This document shows, piece after piece, positions 1-7,369 of a DNA stretch of 34,389 nt (position 1 is the stretch's first letter; every line of letters starts with the position of its first letter). A program made the translations under genes and the position numbers. The DNA comes from Neobacillus jeddahensis (GTDB taxonomy: Bacteria > Bacillota > Bacilli > Bacillales > Cytobacillaceae), in contig NZ_CCAS010000042.1 in the NCBI RefSeq assembly GCF_000612625.1, positions 1-34,389 of the forward strand. The letters are read 5' to 3'. The notes under the pieces were generated by a model. That model ran no database searches, was not told the origin of the DNA, and worked only from the letters and a program-made list of their open reading frames with translations.

Positions 1-40
1 TTTCTATAAGTAAGTTTATTCTATTGTGAGTTTATTGATT

Positions 41-70
41 TTGCCTTTTTTATAAAAAAAGAAGTATAAT
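41..70 (+). promoter_or_regulatory. Candidate SigA promoter of ypjP
   Basis: TTGCCT at 41-46 and TATAAT at 65-70 are separated by 18 bases. The -10 box is perfect and the -35 box is 4 of 6. It lies about 60 bases upstream of the ypjP start. Only the sequence match supports it. Confidence 0.4.
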
Positions 71-126
71 ATTTTGTAAGAAACTAATTTTCTGAAAATC
101 TTGTAGTCATGAGGTGTGTAATAGAG

Positions 127-720
127 ATGAACAAGTGGCTTCGTAAATCCCTGTTTGTTATGGTTTCTATCCTAACATTTGGCCTTGTCACCCCAACACA
201 GTTAATCCATTCAGTTAATGCTGATAGCTTTAACGATCGCGATGCTGTTGAAGCACATTCTGCAGATACTAGCTTCGATCTGCCCGAAAGATTATTAGAA
301 GAATCCGAGTTTAATAGAGAGAAGTTTACGGAGGAACTAATAAAACAGGCAGAAAACCAGTCTTATCAAAAATTTGGGACAAAAATAAAGCCGGTAATCG
401 AAGATGAATTTCGCGAGCTTATTTTACCTAATATAGAACAAGCCATTGTTGAAACAGCTTCTAATTTTCCAGAGGATGACTTAAAAAATTTAGTGATTAC
501 TGAGCAGCCTGGCGCGGGTCATGCCGAAAAAATTTTCAATATAAAAAATGGGGTTTCAGGGAAAGATATTTTACGTTTTCATGTACGAAGAGATAATCCA
601 CCAAAAGAGGGCTACTGGTTTAATTTTCATTACCATACCTATCATGATGATTTTCAAAGTCATCACGATCTTGGTTCGATTTATTGGGATAAAAATACCC
701 CGCCAAAGTGGATGAGTTGA
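127..720 (+). CDS. ypjP: YpjP-like exported protein
   Basis: The 197-residue protein resembles the Bacillus YpjP family, whose function is unknown. It starts with a basic N-terminus and a hydrophobic stretch (residues about 6-25), consistent with a signal peptide or membrane anchor. A Glu-rich helical middle follows, then a C-terminal part dense in His and aromatic residues (HYHTYHDD near residue 170). An upstream in-frame ATG at 109 exists, but GAGGTG at 111-116 sits correctly for the ATG at 127, so the shorter start is chosen. In B. subtilis ypjP lies next to thyB-dfrA; here about 11.5 kb of other DNA separates it from thyA. It holds two Asn-Pro-Pro or Thr-Pro-Pro sites. The family call rests on recall of sequence and neighbourhood. 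Confidence 0.75.
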   Translation: MNKWLRKSLFVMVSILTFGLVTPTQLIHSVNADSFNDRDAVEAHSADTSFDLPERLLEESEFNREKFTEELIKQAENQSYQKFGTKIKPVIEDEFRELILPNIEQAIVETASNFPEDDLKNLVITEQPGAGHAEKIFNIKNGVSGKDILRFHVRRDNPPKEGYWFNFHYHTYHDDFQSHHDLGSIYWDKNTPPKWMS

Positions 721-762
721 GGAAGATTTGCGTAAAGGTATGAAAAAAATTATCATAATAAA

Positions 763-788
763 TGAAACCTTTTTAAGAGAAACTCGTA
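763..788 (+). promoter_or_regulatory. SigW-type ECF promoter of the terD-terC arm
   Basis: TGAAAC (763-768), 16 bases, then CGTA (785-788) is an exact match to the SigW consensus of B. subtilis. It lies 33 bases before the terD start codon. The -10 CGTA favours SigW over SigX (CGAC), though ECF factors overlap. B. subtilis yceC-type ter operons are known members of ECF regulons, which fits. Confidence 0.85.
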
Positions 789-821
789 AATAGACTATAA
801 CCTAAAATGGAGGAATGAAAA

Positions 822-1403
822 ATGGCAGTAAGTTTATCAAAAGGTCAAAAAGTGGATTTAACAAAAACAAATCCAGGGCTAACTAATGTTGTTGTTGGGC
901 TTGGTTGGGACACTAATAAATATGATGGTGGAAATGATTTTGACTTAGATTCATCCATCTTCCTGTTAGGAGAAAATGGTAAAGTAACAAATGAAACCGA
1001 CTTTGTTTTCTATAATAATCCACAGGGGGCTAATGGAGCAGTTGTACATACGGGCGACAATCGTACTGGTGCAGGTGATGGTGATGATGAGCAAGTGAAA
1101 ATTAATCTATCCGCTGTTCCAGCAAACGTTCAACGGATTGCTTTTACGATTACAATCCATGATGCAGATAGTAGAAATCAAAACTTCGGTCAAGTATCCA
1201 ATTCATATGCACGGATCTTTAACGAAGCAACTGGTGAAGAGCTGATCCGTTATGATTTAGGAGAAGATTTCTCCATAGAAACAGCCATTGTCGTAGGCGA
1301 ATTATATCGCCATAACGGTGAATGGAAATTTAGCGCAATTGGCAGTGGTTATCAAGGCGGTTTAGCCGCATTAGCAACGGACTTTGGTTTATCAATAGGC
1401 TAA
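822..1403 (+). CDS. terD: TerD-family calcium-binding stress protein
   Basis: The 193-residue protein is a single TerD domain spanning the whole length, the usual family size. The N-terminal signature [16 protein letters not shown] and the acidic metal-binding segments (DFDLDSSIF near residues 46-54 and [10 protein letters not shown] near 86-95) are intact. TerD domains bind calcium and are thought to sense or buffer metal and envelope stress in the cytoplasm, possibly at the membrane with TerC. GGAGG lies ahead of the ATG. It is the first gene after the SigW-type promoter and is followed by an intrinsic terminator before terC. It is closer to the paralogue at 10842 than to the one at 10160. 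Equivalent to the yceC/D/E proteins of B. subtilis; exact orthology is not resolved. Confidence 0.95.
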   Translation: MAVSLSKGQKVDLTKTNPGLTNVVVGLGWDTNKYDGGNDFDLDSSIFLLGENGKVTNETDFVFYNNPQGANGAVVHTGDNRTGAGDGDDEQVKINLSAVPANVQRIAFTITIHDADSRNQNFGQVSNSYARIFNEATGEELIRYDLGEDFSIETAIVVGELYRHNGEWKFSAIGSGYQGGLAALATDFGLSIG

Positions 1404-1415
1404 TAATTAGCCATC

Positions 1416-1443
1416 AAAAGACCCGAAATTAGGGGTCTTTTTA
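1416..1443 (+). terminator. Terminator/attenuator between terD and terC
   Basis: A 9-bp stem, AAAAGACCC (1416-1424) with GGGTCTTTT (1433-1441), has an 8-base loop and runs into T residues. It sits inside an otherwise co-directional operon, so it probably lowers transcription past terD rather than ending it. Confidence 0.8.
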
Positions 1444-1477
1444 AAAAACGTTTTAACACCTAGGAGGAAGTCTTTTA

Positions 1478-2254
1478 ATGTCAGTTATAGAACATATTTT
1501 GCACACGTATTCTCAATTTTTTAATTGGGAAATGTGGGGAGAAGTATTAACAGATCCGGTAAGTTGGGGCCTAATTGGTACACTTGTTATCTTAGAAGGA
1601 TTACTATCTGCTGATAATGCGCTGGTATTAGCCGTGATGGTTAAACATTTGCCACCAAAAAAGCGGAAGAAAGCTCTCTTTTATGGTTTATTAGGTGCCT
1701 ATGCTTTCCGTTTCATTGCCATTGGCATTGGCGTGTTCTTAATCAAGCTTTGGTGGGTAAAAGTATTAGGAGCAGGTTACCTTGCTTGGTTGTCTATTAA
1801 ATACTTCCTCGATAAGCGAAAAGGTGCTGGACATGATGAGGAGGAAGCTGAAGGTCTAAATCAAAGCGGACTTTTGATTCGCTTATTTGGAAGCTTCTGG
1901 GGAACGGTTGTTGCAGTTGAGTTAATGGACATAGCCTTTTCTGTAGACAGCGTTCTTGCTGCATTTGGCGTCAGTGAAGCCATTTGGGTTTTACTAATTG
2001 GCGGTATGCTTGGCGTATTGATGATGCGAGGCGTTGCAGGTGTGTTCTTAACCTTAATCGATCGTGTTCCTGAGTTAGAAACAACAGCGTATATCTTAAT
2101 TCTAATCATTTCAGTTAAAATGTTCCTTTCAGTCATTCATATTGAAATGGGACATATAACCTTCTTTATCATCTTATTAATCACTTTTGGTGCCACCTTT
2201 ATTGTTCACTTTAGGAATAAGAAAAGGGAAGGCAGTAAGGAAAACAATTTATAA
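1478..2254 (+). CDS. terC: TerC/YceF-family integral membrane protein
   Basis: The 258-residue, strongly hydrophobic protein has about seven membrane segments. It carries the TerC-family polar motifs EGLLSADNALVLA (near residues 41-53) and DIAFSVDSVLAAF (near 151-163), whose acidic residues lie within the membrane. TerC proteins are linked to tellurite resistance and, in Bacillus, to manganese export or metal loading of exported proteins. A polar cytoplasmic loop (KRKGAGHDEEEAEG) separates the two halves. AGGAGG at 1463-1468 gives a strong ribosome site. It lies between two terminators, so its expression may be tuned separately from terD and from the enzymes downstream. B. subtilis has the same association (yceC-yceF). 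Confidence 0.93.
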   Translation: MSVIEHILHTYSQFFNWEMWGEVLTDPVSWGLIGTLVILEGLLSADNALVLAVMVKHLPPKKRKKALFYGLLGAYAFRFIAIGIGVFLIKLWWVKVLGAGYLAWLSIKYFLDKRKGAGHDEEEAEGLNQSGLLIRLFGSFWGTVVAVELMDIAFSVDSVLAAFGVSEAIWVLLIGGMLGVLMMRGVAGVFLTLIDRVPELETTAYILILIISVKMFLSVIHIEMGHITFFIILLITFGATFIVHFRNKKREGSKENNL

Positions 2255-2269
2255 TGGAATTCTAAATGT

Positions 2270-2304
2270 GGGGAGCTGACGAGAGTCCGTCTCCCCTATT
2301 TTTT
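2270..2304 (+). terminator. Intrinsic terminator after terC
   Basis: GGGGA (2270-2274) and GACG (2278-2281) pair with CGTCTCCCC (2288-2296), leaving a 3-base bulge and a 6-base loop. TATTTTTT follows. It separates terC from the biosynthetic enzymes, where read-through or a promoter in 2305-2390 would be needed; no convincing promoter was seen there. Confidence 0.8.
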
Positions 2305-2396
2305 AGTTTAAAGAAAATATTAGAAAATGGCCCCGCCTCGGATGTATATGAACCAATTGGTGGGTTTCTTTACCTTTATTAAAGGAGAAAATGGTT

Positions 2397-3584
2397 ATGG
2401 AGTTTTTTACATATTTGTATGAGGATGAAATCAAGCGGTTTTTCTTTCAAAAGCCACAAGTATTTTCTAAATACACAGAGCGTGAACTTTTATCATACGG
2501 ACTAGGTGCAACCCTCTATATGCCAGCCACTCGTCCGAATATACATCAAGAGATTCTTTCTAAGAAGCATGAAGGGCTGACATCCCTGGTTATTGATCTT
2601 GAAGATGCAGTTGGTGATACAGAAGTCCATGTTGCCGAGATGATGCTCATTACGGAAGTCACAAAGTTATTTGGAGAAATAAATAGAGGATTCCTTCGTT
2701 ATGAGGATTTGCCGCTCATGTTTATTCGGATTCGTGACCTAGAGCAATTCAAACGGGTCACCGAGCAATTAGGGGATGCGATACATCTGTTAACTGGTGT
2801 AGTACTACCAAAGTTTAGTGCTAAAGCAGGAGAAGCGTTACTAGAAACTGTCCGTCAAATTCATTCAGATGATCATCCTTTTTACGCGATGCCAATTTTG
2901 GAATCCGCTCTGGTGATGCAGAAAGAAACTAGAATGAATGAATTGATGAACATTAAGTATCTGCTTGACAATTACAGAGATAATATTCTGAATGTTCGAA
3001 TAGGTGCAACTGATTTTTGTGGCTTATATGGGATCCGTAGAAGTGCAGACACGACTGTTTATGATATTGCTGTTTTACGAGACTGCATCTCTGATATTAT
3101 TAATGTCTTTCAAAGGTTTGATAGTCCATATGTGGTATCAGGACCAGTTTGGGAATATTTCTCTGCTAAAAAAAGGATGTTAAAGCCACAGCTCCGGCAA
3201 ACGCCGTTCCGTGAACGATATGGGGATGAAGGGTTGAAGCTGCGGGCAAAATTAATCGATGAAAATATGGACGGTCTCATTCGTGAAATACTCATGGATA
3301 TAAGTAACGGGATCACAGGAAAAACGATCATTCATCCTTCGCATATCAAAGTGGTGCAGTCACTTAATGTTGTTTCCTATGAAGAATATACTGATGCGAG
3401 CAACATTGTCAATGCTGCGACAGGAAAGGTCGGGGTTATGAAAAGTGATTTTTCAAATAAAATGAACGAGATTAAACCGCATTTTTATTGGGCAAAGAAA
3501 ACAATCTTAAAATCTCAGCTTTACGGGGTGTTACATGAAAACTACACAAACATCGATCTTATCAAAAAAGAAGTATACGTTTAA
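2397..3584 (+). CDS. HpcH/HpaI (CitE)-like C-C bond lyase of the Ter module
   Basis: The 395-residue protein belongs to the citrate-lyase-beta/HpcH aldolase superfamily branch found in Ter operons ('C-C bond lyase'). Visible signatures are YMPATRP (41-47), IDLEDAVGD (66-74, acidic metal and substrate ligands), FIRIRD, VLPKFSAK, PILES and RIGATDFCG. The family cleaves or forms carbon-carbon bonds on acyl or keto-acid substrates with a divalent metal; this branch's substrate is unknown. An ATG two codons upstream (2391) is only 3 bases from AAGGAG, whereas the ATG at 2397 is 9 bases away, so 2397 is chosen. It overlaps the next gene by 50 bases, which implies translational coupling with the phosphoribosyltransferase. 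Confidence 0.85.
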   Translation: MEFFTYLYEDEIKRFFFQKPQVFSKYTERELLSYGLGATLYMPATRPNIHQEILSKKHEGLTSLVIDLEDAVGDTEVHVAEMMLITEVTKLFGEINRGFLRYEDLPLMFIRIRDLEQFKRVTEQLGDAIHLLTGVVLPKFSAKAGEALLETVRQIHSDDHPFYAMPILESALVMQKETRMNELMNIKYLLDNYRDNILNVRIGATDFCGLYGIRRSADTTVYDIAVLRDCISDIINVFQRFDSPYVVSGPVWEYFSAKKRMLKPQLRQTPFRERYGDEGLKLRAKLIDENMDGLIREILMDISNGITGKTIIHPSHIKVVQSLNVVSYEEYTDASNIVNAATGKVGVMKSDFSNKMNEIKPHFYWAKKTILKSQLYGVLHENYTNIDLIKKEVYV

Positions 3585-4881
3585 TATTCTTAATTCTCTA
3601 GAAACAGAGATAGAGGTAGTGGAGAATCCCTTTCAGTTACCTCCCGATGAGCTTTTTACGATGGCGGCACGAATCAATAAAAAGCGGTCATTTTTATTTG
3701 TTAGTAAAGTGTTAGGGAAACATTTGCCCATTAATCCCAATAAAGGACTGCTAATAGCAGCTCTTCTGGCGACACGGTATGTAGAATTAGTTTGCGGATT
3801 AGACTGTGAAGAAAGGGAGACGCTGTTATCCCGATTTCTTACAAATGGTGATTTTGGCTCTCGTTCCTTTGTACCAGAACAAATAGATCCTGTAGTGATA
3901 GGCTTTGCTGAAACTGCGACAGCCCTAGGACATGCTTTTTTCAATTGCTTCCAAACCGCTGAATTTTTTCATACGACAAGAGAAGAAATCTCTGGTAAAA
4001 GTCCAGAGATCACTTTTGAGGAGGAGCACTCTCACGCAACCTCACATCGCTGTTATATTCCATTAGAGATGATTGATCATCAAAGAGAGATTATTTTTGT
4101 CGATGATGAAATGACAACAGGTAAAACAACCTTAAATATCATTCGTTCTATTCATGAAAAATTCCCCAGACAAGTTTATACGATTGTTAGCATTTTGGAT
4201 TGGCGCTCACAAGAAAATCGGGAAAACTTTTCAAGACTAGAAGAGGAACTGAGGATAAAAATAAATGTTGTTAGTCTTTTATCCGGTCATGTTCAAGTGA
4301 AACAACTAACAGAACTAGAAAATCATGCTGAATTATATGAAACGAATGGGTTGGAAGAGCCGACTATAGAAGAACTAGACCTCACTTCCTTTTTTTATGC
4401 TTCTCCCTACACATCTACTAATTTATTGACCAAAGCACCTTTTATTGTAGAAACAGGGCGATTTGGTTTGTCTAGTCTAGAAAATAGATCGTTACATAAA
4501 AAGCTGTCAGCGGCCGCTGATTATCTAAGGGGAAAAAGAACAGGTAACAACATCTTATGTCTTGGTACGGGGGAATTTATGTATCTGCCTCTGATGTTGG
4601 CCGCGCAAATGGGCACAGGGGTTTGTTATCAATCCACAACGAGAAGCCCAATCTACATTGAAAACAAGGTGGGTTATGGGGCGAGGTATGGCGTAAACTT
4701 TTCCAATCCTGAGGACCATCAGGTTTCACACTTTGTATACAACATCCCACCAGGGCATTACGATGAACTATTTATCTTTTTTGAGAGAGAAGTAGATGAT
4801 AACCAGTTAAAATCAATGCTGGAAGGACTTGGAAAAACGTCAATTAAATCAATAAAGATAGTCTTTTTTTCAAGAGTATGA
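3535..4881 (+). CDS. Phosphoribosyltransferase with C-terminal TRSP domain
   Basis: The 448-residue protein has an N-terminal phosphoribosyltransferase with the PRPP-binding loop VDDEMTTGKT at residues 189-198. A C-terminal TRSP domain shows ETGRFGL (about 306-312), LGTGEF (343-348) and the name-giving TTRSP at 368-372. Comparative genomics of Ter systems (Anantharaman, Iyer and Aravind) proposed that these enzymes make a nucleoside-like compound from PRPP and a product of the lyase; the chemistry is unproven. GGGGTG at 3525-3530 precedes the ATG, which lies within the end of the lyase gene. The stop is 10 bases before the next start. Substrate base and product cannot be read from sequence. 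Confidence 0.87.
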   Translation: MKTTQTSILSKKKYTFNILNSLETEIEVVENPFQLPPDELFTMAARINKKRSFLFVSKVLGKHLPINPNKGLLIAALLATRYVELVCGLDCEERETLLSRFLTNGDFGSRSFVPEQIDPVVIGFAETATALGHAFFNCFQTAEFFHTTREEISGKSPEITFEEEHSHATSHRCYIPLEMIDHQREIIFVDDEMTTGKTTLNIIRSIHEKFPRQVYTIVSILDWRSQENRENFSRLEEELRIKINVVSLLSGHVQVKQLTELENHAELYETNGLEEPTIEELDLTSFFYASPYTSTNLLTKAPFIVETGRFGLSSLENRSLHKKLSAAADYLRGKRTGNNILCLGTGEFMYLPLMLAAQMGTGVCYQSTTRSPIYIENKVGYGARYGVNFSNPEDHQVSHFVYNIPPGHYDELFIFFEREVDDNQLKSMLEGLGKTSIKSIKIVFFSRV

Positions 4882-4891
4882 GGTGAATAAT

Positions 4892-6013
4892 ATGCAAAAA
4901 ATAGTTAATAAACCAGCTAGATTCGGAACCTATCAAGATCAGGATGTTCTGTTTTTATTAAAAGATTTAAGTGAAATAAAACTGGAAGATTCCGCACTTA
5001 ATCGAGAATCCAAGATCCAATCAGGAGGACATTATAGTGAATCCTTGCCGATTGAGTACCAGCCGCCTAAGGAGTATGTTGAATTATTCTGGAAAACATT
5101 GCATGAATATAAGCAAAAAGTAGCTTTGTGTGTAGGGATAGTAGCTGAGCAAATTTATCAATTAAAGGGGAGAAAAACCGTCCTCGTTTCACTTGCTAGA
5201 GCCGGTACCCCTGTAGGCATCTTAATCAAAAGATATATTCAATTGCGATATAGTGTTTCATTACCACACTATAGTATTTCAATCATCCGTGACCGAGGAA
5301 TAGATGAAAATGCCATTCAATATATTTGTAATGAACACCCTGATGGAATGATTCAATTTGTGGATGGGTGGACAGGTAAGGGCGCGATATCGATCGAATT
5401 AACGAAGGCTTGTCTTGAATATGAAAAAAAGCACGGAGTGAGTCTTGATGATACATTAGCCGTTATTGCGGATCCTGGTCATTGCACCACTCTGTTTGGA
5501 ACTAGAGAGGATTTTTTAATTCCTAGTGCCTGTTTAAACTCAACTGTTTCCGGGCTTATTAGTCGAACGGTTTTAAATGATAACTACATTAGTAAGGATG
5601 ATTTTCATGGAGCTAAGTTTTATCGAGAGTTGCTTGCAGACGATGTCTCTAATGAATTCATCGATTTAATTTCCAATGAATATCCTGCTATTTGGGAAGA
5701 GGCCACTAAAGTTGGCTCTGAAAAAAACCATCATGAGATCCACAAGGGCTTTTTAGGAATGGCAGATGTAAAGAAAATCCAGAATGAATTTTCGATTGAA
5801 AGCACAAATTTTATTAAACCAGGGGTGGGGGAAACTACTAGGGTTCTTCTCCGCAGGGTTCCGTGGAAAATTTTAATGCGTGATTCTTCAAGTCCTTTTG
5901 TAAAACACATACTGATGCTAGCGGAAGAAAAAGGGGTAGAAGTGGTGGAGTATCCTCATCTAAATTATTTATGCTGTGGGTTGATCAAATCGGTTAAGGG
6001 GATGCAAGAATGA
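4892..6013 (+). CDS. StiP-like protein with C-terminal Pelota RNA-binding domain
   Basis: The 373-residue protein starts at ATG 4892 behind AGGTG; a GTG three codons upstream overlaps that ribosome site. The N-terminal part matches the StiP family (formerly called PRTase-like/PP-loop, later a predicted cysteine protease), with SLARAGTPVGI (100-110) and FVDGWTGKGAISIEL (156-170). The last 60 residues, from GVGETTRVLLRR at 311, look like the Pelota/L7Ae-like RNA-binding domain that ends these proteins. The pairing is diagnostic of Ter-associated biosynthetic operons. Its biochemical role is undetermined: transferase, protease or RNA-linked sensor have all been suggested. It overlaps the HAD gene by 4 bases (ATGA). 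Confidence 0.82.
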   Translation: MQKIVNKPARFGTYQDQDVLFLLKDLSEIKLEDSALNRESKIQSGGHYSESLPIEYQPPKEYVELFWKTLHEYKQKVALCVGIVAEQIYQLKGRKTVLVSLARAGTPVGILIKRYIQLRYSVSLPHYSISIIRDRGIDENAIQYICNEHPDGMIQFVDGWTGKGAISIELTKACLEYEKKHGVSLDDTLAVIADPGHCTTLFGTREDFLIPSACLNSTVSGLISRTVLNDNYISKDDFHGAKFYRELLADDVSNEFIDLISNEYPAIWEEATKVGSEKNHHEIHKGFLGMADVKKIQNEFSIESTNFIKPGVGETTRVLLRRVPWKILMRDSSSPFVKHILMLAEEKGVEVVEYPHLNYLCCGLIKSVKGMQE

Positions 6014-6813
6014 TATTTGCATCAGACCTTGATCGCACATTAATGTATTCCGCACGGGCAATCACTGATCTTGGCATGCCAATAAGCTCCAAGCTTAAAC
6101 CCGTAGAGGAGAAGGATGGAAAATGGGTCTCCTTTATGACAGAAACCTCTTTCATAAAATTAAAAGAGATTTCCCACCAAGGAATTTTTGTACCGGTAAC
6201 AACGAGAACAACAGCTCAATTTAACCGTTTTGTGATTTTTAAACAAGAGATTCCGATAAAATACGCTGTCACTTCTAATGGTGCTACTATACTATATCAA
6301 GGCATTCCTCTGAAGGAATGGTCAAACTATATTCAAGAGCGCAGACAAATGGAGACAGTATCACAAATTGAATTGCTCAATGTTTTGAAAAAAGAAGGTT
6401 TCGACCTAGATGGTGAGAAGAATCAGGCGGAGAATTTGTTTTTCTATTACATATTAAATTGTCTCCCGACGGTTACTGAAAAGGAAGCGATCGATGAACT
6501 GGCTCTCAAAAATGGCTGGAGGGTTTCCTTACAAGGGCGAAAATTGTATTTTATCCCAAAGGCGATTAGTAAAGGAAGCGCGCTTGAATATATTTGTAAA
6601 CTTGAAGGCATAAATGCGATTGCAGGGGCAGGAGACTCTATCCTTGATTGGGATTTTCTAAAGAATTGCCAATATCGATTTGTCCCAAACCACGGTGAAT
6701 TGGCTAATTTACTCGCACCGGTGCCTGGCACTACCAACTATTTTTTAACAAAATCAAGTGGTTTGTTAGCTGGTGAAGAGATTCTTCAACAGTTTCATAA
6801 CTTATTGTCATGA
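6010..6813 (+). CDS. HAD-superfamily phosphatase (Cof/sucrose-phosphatase-like) of the Ter module
   Basis: The 267-residue protein carries the HAD motifs: ASDLDRTL with nucleophile Asp6 and acid/base Asp8, motif II in PVTTRTTAQF, and motif IV GDSILD near 208-213. A C2-type cap insert lies between motifs II and III. HAD enzymes of this kind remove phosphate from small phosphorylated metabolites with Mg2+. As the last gene of the arm, translationally coupled by ATGA to the StiP-Pelota gene, it probably dephosphorylates the product of the phosphoribosyltransferase step (inference). A palindromic hairpin lies directly at its 3' end. Substrate is unknown. Confidence 0.85.
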   Translation: MIFASDLDRTLMYSARAITDLGMPISSKLKPVEEKDGKWVSFMTETSFIKLKEISHQGIFVPVTTRTTAQFNRFVIFKQEIPIKYAVTSNGATILYQGIPLKEWSNYIQERRQMETVSQIELLNVLKKEGFDLDGEKNQAENLFFYYILNCLPTVTEKEAIDELALKNGWRVSLQGRKLYFIPKAISKGSALEYICKLEGINAIAGAGDSILDWDFLKNCQYRFVPNHGELANLLAPVPGTTNYFLTKSSGLLAGEEILQQFHNLLS

Positions 6814-6840
6814 TCATGCGAACTAGTATTTTCGCATGAT
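6813..6840. terminator. Perfect 10-bp hairpin between convergent genes
   Basis: ATCATGCGAA (6813-6822) and TTCGCATGAT (6831-6840) form a 10-bp stem with an 8-base loop. It separates the HAD gene from the convergent small membrane protein gene, whose TAG stop lies in the loop. Neither side has a strong T-run, so termination may be factor-assisted or the hairpin may protect 3' ends. Confidence 0.55.
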
Positions 6841-7068
6841 TCGACTGAATAGAAAATAATATAGGCAAGCGAATAAACAATAGGATGCAATAAAGAATAG
6901 AATCGATATTGTTAACGACTGTATCGCGGGTGAAAGCAGCATGGTAAAGATGAAACTGAATACAAATAAATCAAGATAAATAAATAAATCGGAAATCATT
7001 ACTTCCATAACGGTATTCAATTCATCATGGACGTGGTCAATCCTTGGTCGTTTATATAAAAATCGCAT
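6823..7068 (-). CDS. Small two-helix membrane protein, unknown function
   Basis: The 81-residue protein has a basic, polar N-terminus (MRFLYKRPRIDHVHDELN) and two hydrophobic helices at about residues 26-46 and 50-72, ending in RIMRKY. AGGTGA (7074-7079 on the plus strand) lies 5 bases before the ATG at 7068; the in-frame GTG upstream is part of that ribosome site. It is the only minus-strand gene inside the Ter cluster. No family is recognised. The position between two ECF-controlled arms suggests, but does not show, a link to envelope stress. Confidence 0.6.
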   Translation of the reverse strand: MRFLYKRPRIDHVHDELNTVMEVMISDLFIYLDLFVFSFIFTMLLSPAIQSLTISILFFIASYCLFACLYYFLFSRIMRKY

Positions 7069-7150
7069 ATAAGTCACCTACTTTAATGTGAGTACTCAAT
7101 AGTATGTAAGGACGAGGTAAAAGGTGAAAGATTGAGAATTAGAAGAAGAG

Positions 7151-7176
7151 TGAAACATTTTTTCTCGACTTTCGTA
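7151..7176 (+). promoter_or_regulatory. SigW-type ECF promoter of the yceG-telA-terD arm
   Basis: TGAAAC (7151-7156), 16 bases, CGTA (7173-7176) is the second exact match to the SigW consensus. It is about 195 bases upstream of the yceG start. It makes the two arms of the Ter cluster a co-regulated pair. Confidence 0.82.
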
Positions 7177-7369
7177 TAAACAAATGAACCAAAGAATCAA
7201 CTGTGATATGATAATATAGAAACCTTACATAATTTTCTAGCAGTAAAGCGAAAGTGCCTAGTCAGGGAATGATGGAAAGACATTGCTAAAGACTGGAACT
7301 GGACAATTCTCAAAGTTTGATTTTTTTTCTTGTGAGAAGCTTTCGCGTTTAGAGGGAAGGGATTTTTAT

